Shown one piece after another: positions 11,506-19,454 of a DNA stretch of 21,086 nucleotides. Position 1 is the first letter of the stretch. Each line of letters opens with the position of its first letter. The stretch is from the IMG/VR virus record IMGVR_UViG_3300027996_000203, positions 1 to 21,086 of that record. One strand, 5' to 3'. This stretch comes from a virus. Position numbers and translations under genes: made by a program. The notes under the pieces are model-generated. The model had not been told where the DNA came from. It saw only the letters and a list, made by a program, of their open reading frames with translations, and made no database searches.

Positions 11506-13329
11506 ATGGGAGAAGGATCAAATAAAATAGCAAGCTCTCTATTAAGTCTAGAGCCATCAGCGATTATTGATTTGTATATCATATACCCAGATATCATCAA
11601 TAGTCCTGAGTCTTTTGCACCCATCCATAACGGCTCTATATTTGAAAAAGGCGTTATCTGGCAGGGAACCACCTATATACCTGTCGCTATTGAGATAGAT
11701 GGCTTCGAAGTTAACGCAGACGGGAAGGTTAATAGACCCAAAATAAAAATCTCTAATAAGGATTATTTTGTAACAACTATGCTGAAGAAGCATAGCGATT
11801 TCAAGAACGCGAGAATAACCAGGAAAAGAACACTCGTTAAGTTTCTGGATGACGAGAATTTCGACGGAGGCAATCCTTATGGAGAATCTGATTCTTCAGC
11901 TCAGATATCGGAAGAGCAGTATGTTATCTCTCAGAAAAGCCAAGAAAATAAAATATATGTAGAGTTCGAACTAACATCTCCTTTGGACTTAGACAATTTT
12001 CAAGTCAATAGTAGGAGAATAGTTGGTAAATACTGTTACTGGAAATACAGAGGCGACGGATGCCAGTATAATGGATCTCCTATTCAAAAAGAAGACGGTA
12101 GACCTTTTGCTGATATTTATGAAAAACAAATACCAATAACAGGTTTATCTACCCAAGAAGAATACAGTAAAGAAGTTAATTATACAACTGGAGATGTAGT
12201 ATTCACCAGAAATAATAGAGTCAGGGTTTCTGACCCCAAAGGTATAGACCCTCCAAGACCCCTACTTAACTATTATGTAGCAAAAACAGATGTAAGAGGT
12301 TTAAATCCAGACGATAATCCAAATTTTTGGGACAGAGATGGATGCAACAAAAAGCTTTCATCCTGCAAACTTAGATTCACATCGGACCAAATAGTTACTA
12401 GATTCGTTGGGACTGAGGAGGTTGAAAATATTATAGCAAGCATAAATTCCCTAAACAGTGGTACTCCAGTAAGTATTGAATTCAAGCCTGACAAAGAACT
12501 GCCCTTTTTGCAAACACTAAGTGGTACTGGTGGTTGGACTATGGCTTATAGTTTTGTGCGGAACCCTGGCATATCAAGTAAGGGACAGACGTTCTATCTA
12601 AATACAAACCCAAATGTTTATAATGGATTAGAAATGACCCACTACGACAGATCTGACACCGATTATTTATACTACAGAGATTCAAATGGAACGAACAGAT
12701 ACATAGGCGTTAAACCTTATGACGAACCAACTGTAGATGGTCGAAAAGGCTATAAGTTTGTCACTAGGGTGACCCCCGAAAACACAGAGCTTTCTCATTA
12801 CAACCCGAGAACTAAAGTCAGGACCAGAGGAGTCAACGGTTACAGCCAAAATCAAACTTACAACTTTTTTAAGGTTTTAGCCGTAGATAAAAATTCAAAT
12901 TGGAACACAAGTTATACTCGCAACGGTATTATTAATACTGAGGTAGAAGGGATTTGTTTTTGGGATAGAACCTTATCAGACGAGGAGATAGATATTCTAT
13001 ATCGTAAAATGGACAACGGTGCTTTAAGAATGAGACCGCATTCAGAATTTGCTGATAGCCAAATACCAGCAGAACAAGCTATATTAAATGGTCTTTTAGC
13101 TTGGTGGGATAAGCCTTTTGCCTTAGAAGGTAAAACAGGGTTTGAAGATAAGAGTAACGAAAAAAACGATTTGATATACAGCGGTAGTAACAATAATGAT
13201 CAACCTTTTAGGGTTCTTTACAAATACAACTACTCAGTAAACCAAAACGTTTCTACACAAGAAGAATTATCCTATCTTCCATTCGGGGGTTTCCCAGGAA
13301 CTGACGGTTTCGGGTTCCAAAGAGCATAA
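11506..13329 (+). CDS. Minor tail protein, lambda gpL-like, with two inserted putative carbohydrate-binding modules
   Basis: A 607-residue relative of lambda gpL (232 residues), which forms part of the tail tip. The N-terminal barrel-like region matches well: ASSLLSLEPSAIIDLYII, WQGTTYIPVAIEIDGFEV, then FKNARITRKRTLVKFLD. Four Cys sit as two pairs at 177/186 (YCYWKYRGDGCQY) and 280/287 (DGCNKKLSSCKLRF), matching the four that hold an iron-sulfur cluster in lambda gpL. Between the pairs, residues 211-278 look like a CBM5/12-type insert (Y-x2-G-D-V-V, then LNYYVAKTDV, ending NPNFWDRDG). After the second pair, residues 340-500 resemble a LamG-like domain (GWTMAYSFVRNP ... GICFWDRTLSDEEIDILY), and 526-560 carry a motif that normally opens such a domain (NGLLAWWDKP ... 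DKSNEKNDL). The end, LPFGGFPGTDGFGF, is gpL-like again. It is the first gene of the rightward unit. Confidence 0.85.
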   Translation: MGEGSNKIASSLLSLEPSAIIDLYIIYPDIINSPESFAPIHNGSIFEKGVIWQGTTYIPVAIEIDGFEVNADGKVNRPKIKISNKDYFVTTMLKKHSDFKNARITRKRTLVKFLDDENFDGGNPYGESDSSAQISEEQYVISQKSQENKIYVEFELTSPLDLDNFQVNSRRIVGKYCYWKYRGDGCQYNGSPIQKEDGRPFADIYEKQIPITGLSTQEEYSKEVNYTTGDVVFTRNNRVRVSDPKGIDPPRPLLNYYVAKTDVRGLNPDDNPNFWDRDGCNKKLSSCKLRFTSDQIVTRFVGTEEVENIIASINSLNSGTPVSIEFKPDKELPFLQTLSGTGGWTMAYSFVRNPGISSKGQTFYLNTNPNVYNGLEMTHYDRSDTDYLYYRDSNGTNRYIGVKPYDEPTVDGRKGYKFVTRVTPENTELSHYNPRTKVRTRGVNGYSQNQTYNFFKVLAVDKNSNWNTSYTRNGIINTEVEGICFWDRTLSDEEIDILYRKMDNGALRMRPHSEFADSQIPAEQAILNGLLAWWDKPFALEGKTGFEDKSNEKNDLIYSGSNNNDQPFRVLYKYNYSVNQNVSTQEELSYLPFGGFPGTDGFGFQRA

Positions 13330-13333
13330 TGAA

Positions 13334-13741
13334 ATGAATAAAGAATCTTTTAAAACAAAAAACGAAAAAAGCATCCTTCTAAAAATAAAAGAATGGTCAG
13401 CTTCCAACTTCTCGCAAGAAGTATGCGGATTAGTGGGGGAATCAGATGGTAATCTAACTGCTTTTTTATGCGAGAACAAATCAATATCTCCAAGAGATAG
13501 TTTTTCGATAGACCCTATGGAATATTTGCTTTTCACAAAAAATTATAAGCCTGTGGCAGTTTTCCATAGTCACGTTGTGGGTGACGAGACTGAATCAGAA
13601 AAAGATATCATCATGTCTGAGAACAGTTGCTTGCCTTTCTTTATTTATTCACTAAACACAAAAAAAATAAATATCTACTCACCAAAAAGAAGCATCGCTA
13701 ATCGAGAAACCATAACAAATTTTAAAAAAGAAAATGACTAA
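13334..13741 (+). CDS. Tail-tip JAMM (Mov34/MPN) metalloprotease-like protein, gpK N-terminal half
   Basis: A 135-residue protein with a complete JAMM zinc-peptidase motif: Glu29 in QEVCGLVG, then His78-Ser-His80, seven residues, Ser88, two residues, Asp91. In lambda gpK this domain is followed by an NlpC/P60 hydrolase; here the protein stops after the JAMM domain and no NlpC/P60 Cys-His motif is seen in this gene or downstream in gpI. JAMM domains in tail tips are thought to cleave a tail or wall-associated substrate during assembly or entry; the substrate is unknown. The next gene begins inside its last codons (8-base overlap), so the two are translated together. The start at 13334 is fixed by a stop four bases before it. 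Confidence 0.85.
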   Translation: MNKESFKTKNEKSILLKIKEWSASNFSQEVCGLVGESDGNLTAFLCENKSISPRDSFSIDPMEYLLFTKNYKPVAVFHSHVVGDETESEKDIIMSENSCLPFFIYSLNTKKINIYSPKRSIANRETITNFKKEND

Positions 13742-14318
13742 GATAGAGATACACGGCTTATTGGGTCATGAATTCGGAAGTTCTTTTTCTATGGAAATCG
13801 ATAAAGCTTCGGACATTTTTGAAGCAATAGAAGTTAATAGAAAAGGCTTTAAAAAAAGAATATTTGAACTAAGTAGAGCTGGTTTTGATTACTGCATTGT
13901 TGTCGATGGTGAGAAGTTCATGGACACCAGCAAGAAGAGCAGAAAGCAGAAAGCTAGGACTATAGAATTAGTACCTATTATAAGCGGTAGGGGTGCTGTT
14001 TTCGCGGCAGCTGTTATTACGACCGTCGTTAGTACAGCTATTTCAATAATGCTTATGCCAGATCCGCCGAAGCCACCAGAGATAAGCGCAAACGCAAAAG
14101 CCTTAGAGAAATCATTCACCTTCTCTAGCGTCGAAAACAGGGCAGCTCAAGGAACTCCTGTTCCCGTTTGTTATGGGGAACTATTGGTAGGCAGCGAGGT
14201 TATACAAACATGCCTAAAAACATACCCTCAAAACCAAGAAACATTTAAGGCATTCAGAAGAAACGCTTTGGACTCTACCACTACGCAAACAAGGTCTTCT
14301 AGCCAATTAGAAAAATAA
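13734..14318 (+). CDS. Tail assembly protein, lambda gpI-like
   Basis: A 194-residue gpI homologue (lambda gpI is about 220). The first 80 residues have the ubiquitin-like pattern of the family (IEIHGLLGHEFG, ISGRG after IELVPI). A hydrophobic stretch at 87-108 (GAVFAAAVITTVVSTAISIM) is the usual single membrane-like segment, and SFTFSSVENRAAQGTPVPVC at 127-146, followed by YGELLVGSEVI, is the most conserved gpI motif. The tail after residue 160 is variable. In lambda gpI is needed for tail-tip assembly yet is not found in the finished virion. It lies between gpK and gpJ, three bases before gpJ, in the lambda order. Confidence 0.85.
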   Translation: MTKIEIHGLLGHEFGSSFSMEIDKASDIFEAIEVNRKGFKKRIFELSRAGFDYCIVVDGEKFMDTSKKSRKQKARTIELVPIISGRGAVFAAAVITTVVSTAISIMLMPDPPKPPEISANAKALEKSFTFSSVENRAAQGTPVPVCYGELLVGSEVIQTCLKTYPQNQETFKAFRRNALDSTTTQTRSSSQLEK

Positions 14319-14321
14319 AAA

Positions 14322-17300
14322 ATGAAGCATTTTGAAATAAAAAATAGTATTGCTGGATCAAAAGGAGGCTCTAAGCCAAAACCTCCAGTTTTAAAACCGC
14401 CACAGATTGGTGATTATTCTGTCGCTGCATCTTTTTCTTATTCAGAATCAGTAGATTTAATTTCAGACGGACCTATAGAAGGGTTGGTCAACTCGAACGG
14501 TTACGTATTAGACTCTTCATCCTACATGCAGGGGGTTTATCTAAATGACGTACCAGTAGAGGTGACCAACGAGAACTTTGTGCAAAGGTATGACGAGGCT
14601 ATTCAAGAATTCGAACCAGAAGCCGAAGGCTACATAAATGATTATATAGATCTTGTTAAGAAATCTCATGAAATACTTGAAGATTATGAGGACGCATTGT
14701 ATAGTTTTACATCTTTAAAACACGCAATGGTAGATGTTTATTCCGATCGGAGATATTATCGCGGGTCCTACTCAAGAAGCAAAGTCGTTGGTCAAGAACT
14801 CAAAACATACAAATACCAAAACCCAATAAAGCAATCGTCCAATAAAGTTTTAATATCTCAATTCATAAACCCTGGACTTTTTAGTGAGGGTGGGAAAAGA
14901 GTTGACTTGGCGGAAAATCAATTTGCTTGCATCGACATATCTTCGGATGATGGTTACAGTGGAATAGCCGTAAGGTACAATAATAACTCTGTCGTCACCC
15001 TCGATAAAGCTAGAGAAATTCATGCAGAAGAATCTTTGGCAGCAAAAGCTCAAAGTTACAATAGATCTTACAGCAACAGCAGAACCAAAAACTATTTTAG
15101 TAATTATACCAAATGGTCATATTATTTAAAAAACCACACTATAGAACAAGCAAAAATTTACTTTGGGGTATATGACAAAAGGGACGACCTTAAAGCAAGG
15201 AAAATAGCGTGTGGAGGTACGATTTTCTTTGAAAAGCAAATTAAGGATGATCTTTTAAATAACACTCTGTACTCAGAGATATGTCTTCAATATTCAAACT
15301 GGTCAAGATCTTTAGACTCCAATCTACAAGAGGGGGTTTATAGAAAAAAAATATCAGATGGTATAGATCAACTTATTAATCAAGTTAATGTAAATAAAAC
15401 ACGAAGCCAAGGTCTAAGCTCTGAATATTTAAGATTTTCCTTAGATCTTTTAGGTGTGAGCGCAAATATAAATCAAGAAGACGGGTCCATAGCCGAAATA
15501 ACAAGAGAGGAAATATCTAGGTTTGTTAAGGACACCTTGTCCATAACTGACGATAGGGAGGCTTTCGATGAATTCATACCTCCTTACTCTTTTGCATCTT
15601 TTAATGAAGACGAGGTTATAGAAGGTTACGATCCAATTTTGCATGATAAAATTTTTAGAGATCCTAATTTTGTAGAGAATATAAAACCACAGACCACATA
15701 CTACAATGGAGAAAATTTCCATTTCGGGGACAAATATTACTCAGTTAATATAGCGTCTTTGGCGACTCCTGCTTTGGTAGATAGTGCGTATATAACATTA
15801 AGAGCGGCTGAAGCTTCAATAGTAGAGCAAGACGCGCCGACCAGAAGTGTAGAAGAATCTTACTCAATTGAGCCTAAGTCTTTGGTTTCTAGGGGGGATT
15901 ACCTAGGAAAAAGATTGAACTTTTTAATACCAAACCTTGACTCTGATGGTATTTGGGATGGAAAAGTAAAAGGTTTTTACATGGAGATATTAAATGTCGA
16001 TAATAATAGGTCCGCAGAAACTATAAATAAAAGTTCTAATTCAAAATATAGCAGGAAACCAAGTATGCGAGAATACGGAGTTTCTAGAAAAGGATTCAGC
16101 AATAAAGCTATAGATTACTTCAACTTCCTAATGGATAAAGAGGAAATATCTTACAATAAAAACATAGATGGTTTAGCTGTATTCGATATATCACAAAGAA
16201 TAGATGCAGTCAGAGGAGCTAAGAAATACAATTACTCCAATGTCATGGTCGAATTTAGAAATGGAAGCCAGATGCAAGACCCTCTTGCTTACTTTAGGAA
16301 TATTTTTATTGATCACTATTATAATTCCAAACTGATTGGACCTTTTGCTGTAAGAGGTGCTTTAATAGCAAATCGTGCTGGAAATGTTAGTACTGACTAT
16401 CTCAGTGTTCAAAAATTATCAGAAACTAACGATCTGAAAAAACAAGACGGTATAACTCCGAAACTTAACTTCAATCGCAATTCCATACCCCCGATGAAAG
16501 ATGACTTCAGACTTTCTGCTGCGGAGGGAAGCTCTGATTACAGAAATGCAGAAGGAGAGGGAGGAGGAAATAAACCTTATCATGCATGGAATAAATCAAA
16601 AATAGATTATGATGAAAAAGCCCAACCAATAACACATATTGTAGAAAATCCCAATACCTCATCTTGTTTTATAACTATTTCTGTAGAGTCTCTGCTTGAT
16701 ACAACTGAAGACACCAAATACAAAGGAGGAGAGTTAGGTTCTAGAATCCCAGCACCAGTTAACATATTGGTCGAAACAGGATTGATAGACGAACAGGGTT
16801 CAGAGTCTGTTTTCGTTCGTAAGTTTTTTCAAATAGTTGCTTTAGTGGAAACACCCAACTACATGGACATAGGAAACCCTGACGCAAAGGATTCAATATT
16901 AGAATACAAAGATATAAGAGAGTTGGAGAGAGATATCGAGACTGTAGCGCAAGGAGGCATAGACAAACCCTTTCTGCTTCCACCTCTCCCTTATTCAGAA
17001 CTATCTGAGGATACTGAATATAGAGAAGATTTAAAACAAAGGAGGTACATTAGAGTCATTAAACTATCTACAGAGTCAAACTCGACCTTAATAAATAAAG
17101 ATATGTCTTTAATTAAGGTGACAGAAATAATAGATTCACAATGCACTTATCCTTTTTCTTCTGTGGTTGGTTCTAAAGTTGATTCTAGAGTATTTAGTGA
17201 AATACCTAAAAGAACATATAGAGGTAAATTTAAAAAAATAAAAATACCATCTAATTATTATCCGACATTTAAAAACGGAAGAGACAAAAGATATTTTAAG

Positions 17301-19427
17301 ACAATATCTGATTTTGAAAACACATCGAACAACAACAAACAAATATACAAAGGGGACTGGGACGGCACTTTCAAATTTGCTTGGAGTGATAATCCAGCTT
17401 GGATTCTATATGATATGTTGACTTCTACAAGATACGGATTAGGAGAGCAGATTTTCGAAGAACAAATAAATAAGTGGGAGCTATATTCCATAGGTAGGTT
17501 TTGCGACTCCGTAGACGAAGAAGGTTTTTTCGTGGGAGCTTCTGACGATAGGGGTGGTTTAGAACCAAGGTTTAATTGTAATATAGCGTTTACTCAGGGA
17601 ACTAAAATATTTGACGCAGTAAATTCTATAGCCGCTATATTTAGAGGTATAGTTTACTTTAAAAACTCTACTATAAGTTTCTCTGACGATAGAATAAAAA
17701 GCCCAATAGCTCTTTTCACTAACTCTAATGTTCGAGACGGTTTGTTTTCTTATTCTAGTTACAAAAGAGATGAGAAATTTAACGCAGTAGAAGTCTCATA
17801 CAAGGACAGATATGACGACTACAAGTCTAAAATGGAATACGTAGAGAACGAAAAAGATATTTTAGAGAGAGGTATATTCAAAAAAGATATAACCGCAGCT
17901 GGAGTAACATCCAAAGCCATGGCTAAGAGGGCGGCTAAACACATAATGTATCAAACGACAAAAGAAAACGAGTCTGTTATGTTTGAGGCTGGTAATGAAT
18001 CTCTGCTTTGTAAGCCTGGAGATTTGATAATCGTTGAAGACGACCTTAAATCTCTGAGGGATAATATAGGTAGAGTTTTAAGCGTCGACCCTACAGAATG
18101 CTCTATAAGAACATCCGCTCCTTTTGACATATCAAAGAATAAAAATGAGGTTACTGTTTATTTGCCAACTGGAAATTTATCTAAATCAGACCTTGATCTT
18201 GAGGCTTCACTAAAAAGAAAAAGAGTTACGGATTTTAAAATGGATATAGATCCTTCTTATGCTGATTTTAAGAATAAATTCGATTCTCTTTATAGGTTTG
18301 ATAAATACGAAAATGGTTATGACTACTCATACATACAAGACAATATAGAAGAGGAACTCTATGAACAGTATGCTTCTTATACAGGTCTAGACAATAGGTT
18401 TATATGGTTTGATACTGAGGCTACTGGATGGGTTTTCTCAACAGGTAAGGCTTTTGAGAAAAGCAATGAATACAACCTTTTTATATCAGACACTGGAGAC
18501 AATACATTCAATTTTAAATCTTTATCAAGAGGGGTTTCTGAATCTGTATCGGGCTTTGTATATGACGAAAACTCAACAGCTAAAAGAAGTGGCGTTGCAG
18601 AAATAAACTTTTCTGGGGCATTTAAGACTTTTGATAGTTTGTTTGATTTGGATTATCAAGGAGGTGTTGAGAATGAAAAAATAAACGTAAACGGAAACAC
18701 ACAAATAAGGACTTTCTCGGTCACTGGATGGGGCGGATTTAAGGGGCAACAAGCAGAAGAGTTTGGAGATAAGCTATACATAGACAAGAACGACACAAAC
18801 TCTAGCTTGCTTAAGTTTATTCCTGAGGGGTCTACTTATAGATTTCAATCAAAAGATTCAGAAGACCAGGTATTTAAGATAAACAGCATAAAAGAAAACG
18901 ATAATTATTCTTACAATATAATAGCTTCTAAATACCACTCTGGAAAGTATGAGGAAATAGAAAAAGGTGACAAGTCGGCTCAAACAGATAATACATATGA
19001 CGATTACAATGTAAACGATTTGAAAATAAATAATGTTAATTACATAACACTAGAAAGTCCAGATGTAGAATTAACTTTAGAAACGGAAAATGAGGAAGGA
19101 AAAGATTTCTTCTCTTTGGTAGCGGAATGGGAGCCTATAGCTGACGCTACTGGATACTACTATTACTTTGAGGAACCTAATGGATCTTCTAGCGAGCCAT
19201 TGACTACCTCCTCAACGGTTGCCGTTTTTGAGCCTCGTTATATAGGAAAACACAACTTTAAAATACAGGCTCTTTCTAATATATTCAATAATGAAAGTTA
19301 TAATAAAAGATTTTACGACTCAGAACCTTCTTCTTCTAATTTATTAGTAGAAGACATAAACGAAGAAGGCGATGAAGAGCAGGAGGAAAATGAAGGTACT
19401 ACTTTAGCTGGTGTAACTATTGAATAA
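14322..19427 (+). CDS. Central tail-tip host-specificity protein, lambda gpJ-like, enlarged
   Basis: A 1701-residue gpJ homologue; lambda gpJ has 1132. The N-terminal Gly/Lys/Pro-rich lead and ESVDLISDGPIEGL at 42-55, then VYLNDVPV at 72-79, are family hallmarks. Core modules follow late: QIYKGDWDGTFKFAWSDNPA near 1007, followed by WILYDMLTSTRYGLG; a FDAVNSIAAIFRGIVYF segment near 1090; and a CKPGDLIIVEDDL segment near 1230, all known gpJ signatures. A long insertion, residues 90 to about 900, separates the N-terminal part from the core; it is Asp/Asn/Ser/Tyr-rich with one helical stretch (97-127) and no domain I recognise. A fibronectin type III-like domain lies at about 1578-1665 (VAEWEPIADATGYYYYF ... 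HNFKIQALS), and the end is very acidic. gpJ homologues contact the receptor, so the variable parts may carry specificity. Confidence 0.9.
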   Translation: MKHFEIKNSIAGSKGGSKPKPPVLKPPQIGDYSVAASFSYSESVDLISDGPIEGLVNSNGYVLDSSSYMQGVYLNDVPVEVTNENFVQRYDEAIQEFEPEAEGYINDYIDLVKKSHEILEDYEDALYSFTSLKHAMVDVYSDRRYYRGSYSRSKVVGQELKTYKYQNPIKQSSNKVLISQFINPGLFSEGGKRVDLAENQFACIDISSDDGYSGIAVRYNNNSVVTLDKAREIHAEESLAAKAQSYNRSYSNSRTKNYFSNYTKWSYYLKNHTIEQAKIYFGVYDKRDDLKARKIACGGTIFFEKQIKDDLLNNTLYSEICLQYSNWSRSLDSNLQEGVYRKKISDGIDQLINQVNVNKTRSQGLSSEYLRFSLDLLGVSANINQEDGSIAEITREEISRFVKDTLSITDDREAFDEFIPPYSFASFNEDEVIEGYDPILHDKIFRDPNFVENIKPQTTYYNGENFHFGDKYYSVNIASLATPALVDSAYITLRAAEASIVEQDAPTRSVEESYSIEPKSLVSRGDYLGKRLNFLIPNLDSDGIWDGKVKGFYMEILNVDNNRSAETINKSSNSKYSRKPSMREYGVSRKGFSNKAIDYFNFLMDKEEISYNKNIDGLAVFDISQRIDAVRGAKKYNYSNVMVEFRNGSQMQDPLAYFRNIFIDHYYNSKLIGPFAVRGALIANRAGNVSTDYLSVQKLSETNDLKKQDGITPKLNFNRNSIPPMKDDFRLSAAEGSSDYRNAEGEGGGNKPYHAWNKSKIDYDEKAQPITHIVENPNTSSCFITISVESLLDTTEDTKYKGGELGSRIPAPVNILVETGLIDEQGSESVFVRKFFQIVALVETPNYMDIGNPDAKDSILEYKDIRELERDIETVAQGGIDKPFLLPPLPYSELSEDTEYREDLKQRRYIRVIKLSTESNSTLINKDMSLIKVTEIIDSQCTYPFSSVVGSKVDSRVFSEIPKRTYRGKFKKIKIPSNYYPTFKNGRDKRYFKTISDFENTSNNNKQIYKGDWDGTFKFAWSDNPAWILYDMLTSTRYGLGEQIFEEQINKWELYSIGRFCDSVDEEGFFVGASDDRGGLEPRFNCNIAFTQGTKIFDAVNSIAAIFRGIVYFKNSTISFSDDRIKSPIALFTNSNVRDGLFSYSSYKRDEKFNAVEVSYKDRYDDYKSKMEYVENEKDILERGIFKKDITAAGVTSKAMAKRAAKHIMYQTTKENESVMFEAGNESLLCKPGDLIIVEDDLKSLRDNIGRVLSVDPTECSIRTSAPFDISKNKNEVTVYLPTGNLSKSDLDLEASLKRKRVTDFKMDIDPSYADFKNKFDSLYRFDKYENGYDYSYIQDNIEEELYEQYASYTGLDNRFIWFDTEATGWVFSTGKAFEKSNEYNLFISDTGDNTFNFKSLSRGVSESVSGFVYDENSTAKRSGVAEINFSGAFKTFDSLFDLDYQGGVENEKINVNGNTQIRTFSVTGWGGFKGQQAEEFGDKLYIDKNDTNSSLLKFIPEGSTYRFQSKDSEDQVFKINSIKENDNYSYNIIASKYHSGKYEEIEKGDKSAQTDNTYDDYNVNDLKINNVNYITLESPDVELTLETENEEGKDFFSLVAEWEPIADATGYYYYFEEPNGSSSEPLTTSSTVAVFEPRYIGKHNFKIQALSNIFNNESYNKRFYDSEPSSSNLLVEDINEEGDEEQEENEGTTLAGVTIE

Positions 19428-19434
19428 AAACAAA

Positions 19435-19448
19435 AATAATATATTATT
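19435..19448. repeat. 14-base perfect A/T palindrome between gpJ and the next gene
   Basis: AATAATATATTATT reads the same on both strands and sits in the 27-base gap before the 530-residue gene. It could be a weak operator or hairpin, or simply chance in A/T-rich DNA; it has no G-C pair, so it is unlikely to terminate transcription. Confidence 0.25.
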
Positions 19449-19454
19449 AATAAC

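Noticed and set aside
11394-11672. 92-residue hydrophobic open frame on the minus strand across the start of gpL
   Set aside because: It is antisense to the well-supported gpL N-terminus, crosses the promoter gap and has no recognisable features; it is a shadow frame.
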